From positions 1 through 35,829 of IMG/VR virus record IMGVR_UViG_3300042462_000212: a stretch of 35,829 nucleotides of DNA. One strand, written 5' to 3'. The position numbers and the translations under genes are program-made. The notes under the pieces are model-generated. The model was not told the origin of the DNA, ran no database searches, and saw only the letters and a list, made by a program, of their open reading frames with translations. Origin of the DNA: a virus. Below are positions 23,298-31,700 of this stretch, piece after piece (within the stretch, counting starts at the first letter, position 1; each line of letters begins with the position of its first letter).

Positions 23298-23555
23298 TTA
23301 GGATTGGGATTCCACATCGGAGTCCCTTTTCTTTTTCCCAAAACTCAAAACAGCGTAAACCTTTGGAAAGCATATTTGCTTTTCCTTTGGCATATTTTCT
23401 CCAAATAATTTAGTTTCAACTTTAGTTATTCGATTTTCAAAATCATATTGCCTGCTCGAAATTTCTTCTACTTTGTTATAAGTCTTTACTAAAAAAAAGC
23501 TAATAATTGCCAACAAAATTGACGTTGGTATATTTACTTCATGACTGGTTTTCAT
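23298..23555 (-). CDS. Small membrane protein, 85 aa (holin accessory candidate)
   Basis: Start at ATG 23555, 17 nt inside the preceding gene; the longer frame from 23609 lies mostly within that gene and is unlikely. One transmembrane segment (SILLAIISFFLVKTYNKVEE, from about residue 11), then a coiled-coil-like stretch and a polar basic tail. Position just before the endolysin supports a lysis function such as holin or antiholin. Confidence 0.55.
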   Translation of the reverse strand: MKTSHEVNIPTSILLAIISFFLVKTYNKVEEISSRQYDFENRITKVETKLFGENMPKEKQICFPKVYAVLSFGKKKRDSDVESQS

Positions 23556-23814
23556 TCGTGTCGTTTTTTTCTTTTCGCAATAAAAATGAATTGTACGCCC
23601 CATAGCCATACAATGTCGAACTTAATAAAACAATAGAACCAGTGTCAAATCCATTTACACACGCCACGCAACAAAGTCTTAATGTCGCATAAATTACAAT
23701 TATCAATGTCGCACTTGTAAAAGATACAAACCGCTCAATTTTCTTTGAACTTAAATAACTTTTTTCTGTTGAAAAAGTCGCATATAAATCATTCCACAAT
23801 TTCATATTAAACAT
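23539..23814 (-). CDS. Holin-like membrane protein, 91 aa
   Basis: Two hydrophobic segments at about residues 30-50 (VSFTSATLIIVIYATLRLCC) and 58-76 (GSIVLLSSTLYGYGAYNSFL) with a charged C-terminus (RKEKNDTNENQS). Size, topology and location two genes ahead of the endolysin fit a class II holin. ATG 23805 (residue 4) is an alternative start lying just behind the stop of the preceding gene. Confidence 0.6.
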   Translation of the reverse strand: MFNMKLWNDLYATFSTEKSYLSSKKIERFVSFTSATLIIVIYATLRLCCVACVNGFDTGSIVLLSSTLYGYGAYNSFLLRKEKNDTNENQS

Positions 23815-25018
23815 TATAACTTGCTACTATTGCACCAACACTTTGAACACTTGCAGGATTAGTTGGTATTAAATCTGTTTTGGCTTTTATTTCAGATGAC
23901 TTAGCGTCTACATTATCTTTGATTAGTTTTCCAAAACTTCCAGCTGTATTAAAATCCGAATCGCTTAATAATTTAGTGAATATTTCTGTTGCAATTAATG
24001 CAGGTGTAGTTGAATATGTTCCTACTGTGTTATCAGTTTGCACGCCTGCTACTACGTTACTTGGATTTGGTACAATTAAAGTTCCTGTTAATTCACTTGA
24101 TGCTCCGTATGTAGTGCCATTCCTTACATCGGTTGTTGCTGGATTTCCTAATGCTGTTCCCGCTGAATATAGAATTTTATTACCTCCACTATTATTTTGA
24201 AAAGTCCATTGAACTGTATCGGATGTGTATAATCTAAGAACTGGAGAAAAAATAGCCATTACATTATTATTATTAATGGCTTGTCCTGAAAAGGTCAATG
24301 AAGCTGATGTACTTGATAAAGAAACGGCTGCAATTGTATTAGAGGACGTAACAATACCTTTAACTGTAACAATTGATGCAAGGGCACTTGATATTCCAGC
24401 AGATACTTGTGATGTAACATTGCCAGTTATATTAATTGTAGCTGCTACTGTTGTATTATTAATCCCAGCACCAGTTCCTGTTCCACCTGTTACATTTCCC
24501 GTTACATTTAAAGTTGCACCTGCTGTTATTGATACACCATGACTACCACTTATACCGCCCGTTATGTTTCCTGTTATATTTACAGTTGATGTAGATGTAA
24601 CTAATAAAGCGAATCCAGAATTATCTACACCTAATAAATTTCCATTAATAACTAAAGTAGTTGCTCCTGATAATACACAAGCTCGTGTGCCAGATGCTGT
24701 ACCACCTGTTAAATTTGAATTTAAAGTAGTTGTTCCTGTTGTAGCCGTAATTAATAATGCACCTCCATTTGTACCCGATAATATTCCACTTGAAGTGCAA
24801 TTAATAGTATAACCACCAGTATTAATAGTAAATGTACCCCCTACAGTCCCACCACTTCTTTGAGTAGTTCTAATTGATAAAACAGTTACATTTTGGTCAA
24901 TTACAACAGCTTTGCCGTCAGCAAAAACATCGTCAGATGATGTAGGTAAAGTTCCTCCATTCCAGTTAGCAGCTGTTGACCAGTTCCCACTTGCTGCTGT
25001 GTACCATTTATCTGCCAT
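23807..25018 (-). CDS. Beta-helix adhesin-like tail protein, 403 aa
   Basis: The N-terminus WYTAASGNWSTAANWNGGTL is a common opening of Bacteroidetes phage fibre or surface proteins. Residues 60-260 consist of short repeats of the form 'INITGNVTGG..G' (for example LNVTGNVTGGTGTGAG) expected to stack as a right-handed beta-helix. The C-terminal region (ALIATEIFTKLLSDSDFNTA ... VQSVGAIVASYNV) is less repetitive. Likely a receptor-binding or side-fibre protein. Its ATG overlaps the stop of the upstream 58-aa gene (TAATG). Confidence 0.6.
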   Translation of the reverse strand: MADKWYTAASGNWSTAANWNGGTLPTSSDDVFADGKAVVIDQNVTVLSIRTTQRSGGTVGGTFTINTGGYTINCTSSGILSGTNGGALLITATTGTTTLNSNLTGGTASGTRACVLSGATTLVINGNLLGVDNSGFALLVTSTSTVNITGNITGGISGSHGVSITAGATLNVTGNVTGGTGTGAGINNTTVAATINITGNVTSQVSAGISSALASIVTVKGIVTSSNTIAAVSLSSTSASLTFSGQAINNNNVMAIFSPVLRLYTSDTVQWTFQNNSGGNKILYSAGTALGNPATTDVRNGTTYGASSELTGTLIVPNPSNVVAGVQTDNTVGTYSTTPALIATEIFTKLLSDSDFNTAGSFGKLIKDNVDAKSSEIKAKTDLIPTNPASVQSVGAIVASYNV

Positions 25019-25194
25019 TATTCTATAATTATAAAGTCTTTAGCTAATTGAAAACATTCATCTAATGTAATTTGTGTTTTTATTTCAGATTTCACATCTA
25101 CTCTATTGCCATCGGTATCAATATACCAACAAACCATTACTAATGAATAAAGGTCATTATTGCTATTGCATACGAAAGAATATTTATAATCCAT
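25018..25194 (-). CDS. Small protein between the two fibre genes, 58 aa
   Basis: Frame MDYKYSFVCNSNNDLYSLVM to the stop shared with the next ATG (TAATG). It contains a beta-type half (MVCWYIDTDGNRVDVKSEIK) and an acidic helix (LDECFQLAKDFIIIE). Ten nt separate it from the large fibre gene. Possibly a fibre chaperone or capping protein by position; no family recognised. Confidence 0.55.
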   Translation of the reverse strand: MDYKYSFVCNSNNDLYSLVMVCWYIDTDGNRVDVKSEIKTQITLDECFQLAKDFIIIE

Positions 25195-25204
25195 ATTTTT
25201 ATTT

Positions 25205-27535
25205 TTATGTGTAAGTTACTGTTAATCTATCTGTCCATTTTACATTGGTAGCTGATAATGTAGTGACCGTTCCATCACTTGCTACTTGTATTCTATATAT
25301 TGTCCACACCGATGCTGATTCTGCTGAACCATTTGGAGCTGAACCGCAATAAGAATAAGGTGCTACCCAGTCATTTCGCCTTTCAGAATTTAATTTATTA
25401 ACTATTGGACTGGTTGCCGTTCCTGTAATTGATATATTTGTACCTGCTGAAACAGAAGTAATAGCGCCAATGTCTAAAAGTGTTTCTGCTCCTGTTCTAA
25501 ACTTAATTATACCGTTATCAGACACTAAAAATTTATCTGTATCTGTAGTAGCTCCATTTATTGTATCTATCTTTAAAGTTCCTGTAAATCTACCACTTCC
25601 ACCAACTTGTAAAGAACTTGTAGTATCATCCGTAACAATAGAAGTGCCTAATAAAGTTCTGCCATCATTTAATATTCTTAATCTTGTTCTAATAATAGCA
25701 GTTGTTCCTGCCGTTCCAGATGTAGAAGTATTTAGCTGAATGTATCCATTAACTGTATCTGCTTGGAATTGTGCCCCAAAACCTGATTTATCATATATCC
25801 ATTGTGTGCCATTATATCTTAAATTGCTTCCAAATATAAAATTAGAAAAAGCAGTTTGAATAAAACCGTTATTCCATCCTGTTTGCTCAAGTTTAACATA
25901 CCCACTAAGACCTATATTAGAAACTAAATATTTATTTGTATTATCCCAAGTAAAATCAGCAGAACCAGTTTGTGTTGCAGTACCATTCCAATAAGCTATC
26001 TGACCGCTTGTTCCACTACCACCTACTTTGCCATTAAAAGTTGTCCAATCCGCTGAACTCAAAGCACCTCTATTTGTAGCACTTGCTGTTGGTAAATTAA
26101 ATGTATGCGTTGGACTTATTGAACTAATCGCAAAATCAGTTCCGCTTGTACCAACCGCTAAATTTTGCACTTGGTCAGTTAATCCATTTAAAGCCGTTAT
26201 GCCTGTTGAAAATGTAGTAATAACTTGGCAAAGGTGATTATTTTCAGTGTGCAAAGTAATCGTGCGACCGCTATTGTTTACATATATCCTAACTGCTAAC
26301 CTATCGGTTGCTAATAATGCTGTTTGTGGAACTGCTAAAGCACTTATATATAAATCAGTAACTGTACCATTTGTAATGCCTTCAGGATTTGCTGAATTAG
26401 ATGCAATTAAAGATAATGTCGTTCCGTTCCATTTGTATAATTCTAAATAAAAAGAAGGCGAACCCCCTCCACTCGAAGCACTAAAATAAGTTTCAAAGTT
26501 CCAATTTCCTGCTGGTATTTCTAAAAGGTTTGGAACGCCTGCATCCGTTATAAAAGATTGAATATACCCGTTTGTGTTTATTGTAAAGTCAGTTCCTGTA
26601 CCCAAGATAGGCGTTCTGTCCATTTCTTTAAATGCTATTCCTCCAAAAGTACCTTGCGAAACCGAACCATTCAAATAAAATGATTGTGAAGCACCTCCGC
26701 CTGTTGATGCTGGAAAATTAGCTAACGTACCATCTCCCCTTACATATTGACTAACTAACCCTGCACCCGTTACCGCTATGTCTCCACTTGAAGTAATAGG
26801 ACTATTTGCGACAGTAAATGCACTTGGCATAGTTAACCCTACTGAAGTGACTGTCCCATCAATAATTTCACCCCAAACGGCTGCGCCTGTTGTCGCATCA
26901 GAGCAAACATAAACAGTTCCATCGTCTAATATCCATCTGCTATCTTGAACAAAGCCTTTAGTATCATCATCATTTACTGTTGGTGTGACTGAAAAATTAT
27001 GGCTCACTTCACGAATTGTAAAGCCGTCTTGCTGCATTATATATTGCCTACCCGCTTCCCATTTTAATTCGTAATCTATTGAGCAAACTAATGCTACGCC
27101 TTTTTGACCTCCTAATTCTGCATCTGTTGCCCCTTTGCGTATCCTTGCGTAATTATCAAATTGTATTTGGTCACCGTCTGAAATTGAAATATCTTGCCCG
27201 TCTGTTTCATTGTCCTCCGCAAGTACTTCATTAAACGTTGGCGTGTTAACTATTGGATTTGCAGGGTCTGTATTGTCTACTAAGTCACCAGTTACCGATT
27301 CTATCCCTCCGCTATTATTTTCAATGTAGTCTATTAAATCGGTTTGGTTTTCAATATCGCCTGTAATATAACCCCACTCACCGCCACCGCTTTGAGTTGA
27401 CCCTCCAAACTGCAAAGCACCAACCGCACTAACTCGAACTTGGGTAGTTTTAAAATCAATATTTATTTCAGATATTGAATTAGCTTCGATATCTAAAATC
27501 TGATTTGAAAAATTAATATTAATTTCTATAATCAT
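25205..27535 (-). CDS. Large tail fibre protein, 776 aa
   Basis: N-terminal 50 residues are beta-rich and acidic, a likely attachment domain. Then come fibre signatures: DGTVTSVGLTMPSAFTVANS (around 230), SSGDIAVTGAGLVSQYVRGD, GGSGTSGQIAYWNGTATQTG, and VTSVSAGTNISITGTATSPI-type phrases near the C-terminus (GAITSVSAGTNISITG), a pattern shared by many Flavobacterium and Bacteroides phage fibres. The final region (NDWVAPYSYCGSAPNGSAES) looks like a small receptor-binding tip. It overlaps the upstream gene by 4 nt. Host recognition is inferred from composition. Confidence 0.75.
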   Translation of the reverse strand: MIIEININFSNQILDIEANSISEINIDFKTTQVRVSAVGALQFGGSTQSGGGEWGYITGDIENQTDLIDYIENNSGGIESVTGDLVDNTDPANPIVNTPTFNEVLAEDNETDGQDISISDGDQIQFDNYARIRKGATDAELGGQKGVALVCSIDYELKWEAGRQYIMQQDGFTIREVSHNFSVTPTVNDDDTKGFVQDSRWILDDGTVYVCSDATTGAAVWGEIIDGTVTSVGLTMPSAFTVANSPITSSGDIAVTGAGLVSQYVRGDGTLANFPASTGGGASQSFYLNGSVSQGTFGGIAFKEMDRTPILGTGTDFTINTNGYIQSFITDAGVPNLLEIPAGNWNFETYFSASSGGGSPSFYLELYKWNGTTLSLIASNSANPEGITNGTVTDLYISALAVPQTALLATDRLAVRIYVNNSGRTITLHTENNHLCQVITTFSTGITALNGLTDQVQNLAVGTSGTDFAISSISPTHTFNLPTASATNRGALSSADWTTFNGKVGGSGTSGQIAYWNGTATQTGSADFTWDNTNKYLVSNIGLSGYVKLEQTGWNNGFIQTAFSNFIFGSNLRYNGTQWIYDKSGFGAQFQADTVNGYIQLNTSTSGTAGTTAIIRTRLRILNDGRTLLGTSIVTDDTTSSLQVGGSGRFTGTLKIDTINGATTDTDKFLVSDNGIIKFRTGAETLLDIGAITSVSAGTNISITGTATSPIVNKLNSERRNDWVAPYSYCGSAPNGSAESASVWTIYRIQVASDGTVTTLSATNVKWTDRLTVTYT

Positions 27536-27885
27536 GCTATTGCAACAAGTTCGCCTATTTCGGTTTCTGTTAATATTAATCGCTCAAATCCACTATCAAA
27601 GTTTTCATTTGGCACATCTACTGAAATCTGAATAAACAATTTTCCAATAGGTATATTAGTAATGCTTTCTTTTGCCAAAAAACATTGGCATTGCCCATTA
27701 ATAAAAGACGTTATTTCCACTTCATTATCAGATAGCAAAAAGTTAGCTAAAATATTGCTTTTCATTTGATAGACTTTAACTTCAATTTCTTCAACTTCAG
27801 TTAAATCTAACGGCTCTGAATTTACTGCTAAAGCAAACTTCAAAGTGTGGTCTGTGCCAATTGGTATTCTTATTTTATCTGCCAT
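27532..27885 (-). CDS. Structural beta-sandwich protein, 117 aa
   Basis: Starts IRIPIGTDHTLKFALAVNSE and has alternating strands through the whole length (EIEVKVYQMK, EITSFINGQCQCFLAKES, GKLFIQISVDVP). It resembles the N-terminal domains of baseplate upper/fibre adaptor proteins. Located between a connector-like gene and the fibre gene, with overlaps of 11 and 4 nt, so it may join fibre and virion. Confidence 0.5.
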   Translation of the reverse strand: MADKIRIPIGTDHTLKFALAVNSEPLDLTEVEEIEVKVYQMKSNILANFLLSDNEVEITSFINGQCQCFLAKESITNIPIGKLFIQISVDVPNENFDSGFERLILTETEIGELVAIA

Positions 27886-28507
27886 TTCCTATTCCTAATA
27901 CTGTGAATTGATTTCTTTTCTTTCTCGCTCTGCATAATTCAACTTCATATTTAACTCCGTCAAATGTGCTTTTAACTCTGTCTAATTCGTTTAACATTCT
28001 TGTTCTGTAAACATCTGATTTTCCTTTAAAGTTTTGCAACATTTCAGCACGTCTTTTATCAGATACTTGTCCGAATCCCTCTTGAGTATATTCCTCTAAT
28101 CCGAATTGAGTAACGTGCAATCCATGAAAAGGCAAATAACGTACTACAGTTGCCGTTGCTAACCATTTTTTTACAAAGTTGTAATAGAAATCCATTAACT
28201 CATACGAAGTCCAAAATTCAGCATCTTCTGGACTTGTTGTTGTTTGTTCTAAAGCTATGTAATAAGCAGAATTATAAAATACTTTCGCACCCTCTTCATA
28301 AGTACGACCATTTTTAAATTGAGAGTAATTAGCTTTTACTGCTTCGTTTATCGCTTGGTATAATTCAATTTGAATTAAGTTTTGCAGCTCGATTTCCTGA
28401 GCATCTATAACGTGAAGTTTCAAATCACTTTCATCCGTATTTGGCGAAAGTGCAAGAATCGGAGTTATATCCGTAATCCCAATCCATGCAAATAAATTGT
28501 TTATCAT
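27875..28507 (-). CDS. Head-tail connector (adaptor) protein, DUF6712-like, 210 aa
   Basis: N-terminal helix-rich region with DAQEIELQNLIQIELYQAIN typical of gp6/gp15-like adaptor proteins, an inserted segment GAKVFYNSAYYIALEQTTTS resembling a carbohydrate-binding motif, and a long helical C-terminus ending in basic residues (RARKKRNQFTVLG). It is coupled to the portal gene by a 4-nt overlap. The adaptor ring under the portal is the expected role. Confidence 0.6.
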   Translation of the reverse strand: MINNLFAWIGITDITPILALSPNTDESDLKLHVIDAQEIELQNLIQIELYQAINEAVKANYSQFKNGRTYEEGAKVFYNSAYYIALEQTTTSPEDAEFWTSYELMDFYYNFVKKWLATATVVRYLPFHGLHVTQFGLEEYTQEGFGQVSDKRRAEMLQNFKGKSDVYRTRMLNELDRVKSTFDGVKYEVELCRARKKRNQFTVLGIGNGR

Positions 28508-29634
28508 TTTACAATGTCTTTAGTTATACCAAATTCAGAAATAGTCCAGTCTATTTGACCGCCAAACATATTCCTAAACGCTTGCGTTATTAATCTTTGA
28601 ACTGGATTAACTGTTTGCCTAAGCATTGCCATTGCCTGCTTAATAGCGTTATCATTGCCTAAAACAGCCGCCTCTGCATATCCTAACAAAACTGGATGCA
28701 CTCCCCAAAGTCTACAAACGGCTCTCTCTATTATATCTCTTTTTGAATTACTTGCTTCTAAAATTGGTTTAGGGTCATTGCCTGAAAATATTGGTGCTTG
28801 TTCCGCCATTTCAGCAAAGTTCACCAATACTGCAAAACGTGAAGTTAATCCGTCTTTGTTTTTCTTCATGCCTGTGAACTGCACCATTTCGCCCTCTATT
28901 CTTTGCCTATCCGTTAATCCGTCTTCGCCTTTTTCGTTGTCATCAACGCCAAAGAAAGTCATAACACCACCTAAATTAAAACCATTTAGAACCGCTTCAT
29001 AATCCATTTTAGAAAGTTCTGATGAAGTCTTTACATCTTCAATACTCGCTAAAAAATCAGGTATTGCATAAACATCCGAATCAAAAGGATTGCCGTCAAA
29101 CACATAATAAATTTCGCCATTAGAATTGAAGTCTGTGATGTTCTTAGTCATGGCTTCAAAACTTGCTACTTCACCCTGAAAGTCTTGCAACTTAATCCAT
29201 GCGTTTTTATCTAACTTCTCAAGTCCAATAGTTGGATTATACATCCAGTTACCATCTAAAGACTTTCTAATCTTTTGGAACGGCATTAAGGTAGCTTTTC
29301 CAACTCGCCCATTGCCTAATCTCGAAATATGAAACACCGCACAATCCATATAAGCAAAAGACAAAGCAGATTTTGAAAGTAATTTATCAGCTGTTTCTTT
29401 TTCATTCACTTTAAAAAAAGATGCTTGCTCACTTACGAACCCATCGGACTCTATATACTCTGCATATTTTTTAGCTGCTTTTTTTGCCGTTCCTGAATTG
29501 TTTATAATGTCGATTATCTCTAAAGGCAAGTTATCATTCCACCCAAATTTATGGTAGCCTAATGCTTTGTTCTCGAATGTAGTAGGGAGTATATTCCTAA
29601 AATGTACTTTTGATGTTTTTTTGAATTTACTCAT
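28504..29634 (-). CDS. Portal protein, 376 aa
   Basis: The pattern fits phage portal proteins: LGYHKFGWNDNLPLEIIDII at about 26-45, KKAAKKYAEYIESDGFVSEQ, ENGRV-type stem region, then IERAVCRLWGVHPVLLGYAE and AMAMLRQTVNPVQRLITQAF in the C-terminal half, the latter typical for the helix that lines the channel. It is shorter than lambda B or HK97 gp3 (400-530 residues) but in the range of other Bacteroidetes phages. Located 19 kb from terminase, an unusual separation. Confidence 0.8.
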   Translation of the reverse strand: MSKFKKTSKVHFRNILPTTFENKALGYHKFGWNDNLPLEIIDIINNSGTAKKAAKKYAEYIESDGFVSEQASFFKVNEKETADKLLSKSALSFAYMDCAVFHISRLGNGRVGKATLMPFQKIRKSLDGNWMYNPTIGLEKLDKNAWIKLQDFQGEVASFEAMTKNITDFNSNGEIYYVFDGNPFDSDVYAIPDFLASIEDVKTSSELSKMDYEAVLNGFNLGGVMTFFGVDDNEKGEDGLTDRQRIEGEMVQFTGMKKNKDGLTSRFAVLVNFAEMAEQAPIFSGNDPKPILEASNSKRDIIERAVCRLWGVHPVLLGYAEAAVLGNDNAIKQAMAMLRQTVNPVQRLITQAFRNMFGGQIDWTISEFGITKDIVK

Positions 29635-30296
29635 ACAATATTCTGATAGTTTACAAACTTTTCTTTAATAGTTGAAACACCTTGTGGATGTATCACCAAT
29701 TTTTTATTCGGCTTAATGCAAAGATATTGTTTTTGGTAGTCAATATACATAGCATCTACTATTTTGTTAGCCTTACTTAATAAATTAATTAAATTGTTAT
29801 ATGCTCTCTTATGCACAACGTAAGCAAATGCGCCCCATGTGTAGACTTGTTTGGTAAAAAACTTGTCATAATATTGCGGAGGTCTACCAAACGAACCGCC
29901 TAAATAAAGGATATGGAAATTATCGGGAAGTTCCGATAAATACACTTGAAAATCTTTACTAAAACTATCAGTAAAAAGCACATCATCCTCAAATATAGCT
30001 ACGCACTCAAATCCTTGTTTCTTTGCATATTTTAACGCCTTTAAATGCGATTGGATACAAGCGTACTCATTATCAGTAACGCCTGCTATTTGGCTTTTAA
30101 TCTCTTTGCCGTCAATGGCTTGTATTATTTCGATTTCGGTGGTCGACCCGCTTTCTTTTTCGTAACCAAAACATCCCTTTTGTTTGGCTGCGCTGGCAAA
30201 GAAAGATTTTCGCCTGTCGGAACTTCGTTCAAGGTTGATAACGACTCCAGCGACTGGATAGTTAAGGGGTTGTCTTTTTTTTTGACTGCACTTAAT
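29631..30296 (-). CDS. GT25-like glycosyltransferase without a start codon (reached by -1 frameshift?)
   Basis: Open from just after TGA at 30299-30297 to the stop at 29631 (221 codons). It encodes a full family-25-like (LPS biosynthesis) transferase: VVINLERSSDRRKSF, EIIQAIDGKEI, ACIQSHLKALKYAKKQGF, FECVAIFEDDVLFTD with the DD metal motif, HILYLGGSFGRPPQYY, and WGAFAYVVHKRAYNNL. The frame holds no ATG, GTG or TTG before a GTG at 29981 that lies behind the catalytic DD. The upstream 107-aa structural gene runs through the first 170 bases in another frame, and its A9 run offers a -1 slip into this frame. The product would be a structural-protein/transferase fusion of about 272 residues. Rare-codon initiation or a missing base are alternatives. 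Confidence 0.65.
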   Translation of the reverse strand: MKCSQKKRQPLNYPVAGVVINLERSSDRRKSFFASAAKQKGCFGYEKESGSTTEIEIIQAIDGKEIKSQIAGVTDNEYACIQSHLKALKYAKKQGFECVAIFEDDVLFTDSFSKDFQVYLSELPDNFHILYLGGSFGRPPQYYDKFFTKQVYTWGAFAYVVHKRAYNNLINLLSKANKIVDAMYIDYQKQYLCIKPNKKLVIHPQGVSTIKEKFVNYQNIV

Positions 30297-30448
30297 TCAA
30301 CAAAACAATGCCCATAGTTATAAAGTTTGGCAATTTCTACCTTTTCATCTGTGATATTATCAGCAGTAATATTGATAAGACTCCAATTGCTATCTCTAAA
30401 ATTAAGTTCACCAATGCCGTCTTTTAGTTTGTACTTTGAAAAATTCAT
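30125..30448 (-). CDS. Small structural/connector-like protein, 107 aa, overlapping the GT25 frame
   Basis: Starts MNFSKYKLKDGIGELNFRDS, a pattern I associate with small head-tail region proteins of Bacteroidetes phages, followed by ITDEKVEIAKLYNYGHCFVE. After the KKK encoded by the A9 run (residues 56-58) the sequence becomes low-complexity and ends TKKKAGRPPKSK. The last 170 bases therefore encode both this tail and the N-terminus of the GT25-like protein in the -1 frame. It lies between the GT7-like gene and the portal. Confidence 0.6.
   Translation of the reverse strand: MNFSKYKLKDGIGELNFRDSNWSLINITADNITDEKVEIAKLYNYGHCFVELSAVKKKDNPLTIQSLESLSTLNEVPTGENLSLPAQPNKRDVLVTKKKAGRPPKSK
30275..30283 (-). 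promoter_or_regulatory. Candidate -1 slippery site (A9 run, A AAA AAA)
   Basis: In the 107-aa gene, codons 56-58 are AAA AAA AAA followed by GAC, so A AAA AAA is in the correct phase for a -1 slip. After the slip the reading is AGA CAA CCC..., the frame of the GT25-like protein. The upstream limit of that frame is a TGA 14 nt before the run. Confidence 0.45.
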
Positions 30449-30456
30449 ATAATTAA

Positions 30457-31065
30457 TTAAATGTTTACTAAAATTCTTTCAACTCCAAATATAGTATCTC
30501 TTTTCAATATTTCATAATTCATGCTATTTAAACCACTTTTTAGCCATGTTTGTCCTGTTGCTAACACTAAGTGTTTATTTACTTTATATTGGTCTGTAAT
30601 AGGCTGTTTTTCGTGTGCTAAAGAAAAGTATCTATGTTGCTCAAATTTAGTTTCTATTCCTGCTAAAATAGTTCTATTGAATAAGTCATCATCTTCACCA
30701 CCCCATCCCCAAAAATCATTGCTGAATCCGTTGCATTTTAAAAATGAATCTGAATCAAAAGCAGTAACCCCACCAAAGCAAGTTTCATAAGGTACTTTAT
30801 AATTAAATTGCTCACATAAACCTGAAAAGTGATAAGCCCCTTTTATCGGTTTTGAGTAATGGTCTAAATTATGAGCTAATAAATCCACATCGTGAAAACA
30901 AACAAGTGAATCTTTTGTTTCATTAAAACCGATATTAAAGAGTTTTCCTCTGTTAAATAGCTTTTTATTAGCTTGTTCTACTACCAATATATCAAAGCCC
31001 TTGTAATGGTCTACAAACCGCTTTAAATGCGATTCTCTGTTTCTATATGGTATGATAATTTTCAT
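30457..31065 (-). CDS. Beta-1,4-galactosyltransferase-like glycosyltransferase (GT7), 202 aa
   Basis: Matches the B4GalT family closely: IIIPYRNRESHLKRFV at 3-18, NRGKLFNIGF at 38-47, LVCFHDVDLL at 54-63 (the DVD metal motif), YETCFGGVTAFDSDSFLKCN at 93-112, and FWGWGGEDDDLFNR at 118-131, the family signature. Such enzymes transfer galactose or GalNAc onto GlcNAc or related acceptors. There is no signal peptide or membrane anchor, so it acts in the cytoplasm on a phage or host target. It overlaps the neighbouring transferase by 4 nt. Confidence 0.85.
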   Translation of the reverse strand: MKIIIPYRNRESHLKRFVDHYKGFDILVVEQANKKLFNRGKLFNIGFNETKDSLVCFHDVDLLAHNLDHYSKPIKGAYHFSGLCEQFNYKVPYETCFGGVTAFDSDSFLKCNGFSNDFWGWGGEDDDLFNRTILAGIETKFEQHRYFSLAHEKQPITDQYKVNKHLVLATGQTWLKSGLNSMNYEILKRDTIFGVERILVNI

Positions 31066-31700
31066 CGGTTAATTAATGCCCATTCATAACACCTGTCTAT
31101 TCTTTCAGTTTGCGCTACATCTTTGCCATATTCTCTGCTATACCATGAATGTATGCCCATCGGTTTGTCATTAATCTTAATTACAGTACTGACCCCATCC
31201 GTACTTTCTATATCAGTGAAATTAGCACTCACAAAGTTATCATGCAGCCAATATAAAAACCCTGCAAATGGCTCGTTTAAGTTTCCATTCTTTTCAACTT
31301 TATTTGCGTACTGATATTGTTTTGAATTGTCGAATGAAGCTATTTTAGTTTTAATCAAATCCACATTAAACACATTGAAAAAAGGATTAACATTGAAAAC
31401 AGAATTATTTCTGTGGCTAATTATACCGCCATCAGGAACTCCGCAATATGCATAACCTTTTTCAACCATTGTGTTTATTACATTGTCTAATAAATCTTCA
31501 TTCACAATAAAAAAATCTTCATCTGCATTTACTATAATGCCTGAAAAGTTATGAGTAAACAAATGCAAAAGATAATCTAATGCACCGTTATAGCCTTGAA
31601 ATTGTTTACACTGAATAAAATTATTATCGCTTTGCCAAAGTCCTTTAGCAAGTGTGTATAATTTTTCATTTGCCGAGCGTGTTACTATTGTTTTAACCAT
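31062..31700 (-). CDS. GT-A-type glycosyltransferase-like protein, 212 aa
   Basis: Contains FSGIIVNADEDFFIVNEDLL at about 52-71, with a DxD-like D60-E-D62, AYCGVPDGGIISHRNNSVFN, NPFFNVFNVDLIKTKIASFD and IGIHSWYSREYGK-like MGIHSWYSREYG near the C-terminus. The order of strands and the acidic motif fit a nucleotide-sugar transferase, though the family was not pinned down. Adjacent GT7 and GT25-like genes support a shared glycosylation pathway. Confidence 0.6.
   Translation of the reverse strand: MVKTIVTRSANEKLYTLAKGLWQSDNNFIQCKQFQGYNGALDYLLHLFTHNFSGIIVNADEDFFIVNEDLLDNVINTMVEKGYAYCGVPDGGIISHRNNSVFNVNPFFNVFNVDLIKTKIASFDNSKQYQYANKVEKNGNLNEPFAGFLYWLHDNFVSANFTDIESTDGVSTVIKINDKPMGIHSWYSREYGKDVAQTERIDRCYEWALINR

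Noticed and set aside
23880-24812. Three long plus-strand frames with Val/Pro-rich sequence
   Set aside because: They are the mirror of the Thr/Ala/Gly repeats in the beta-helix protein on the minus strand; no leader or promoter supports them.
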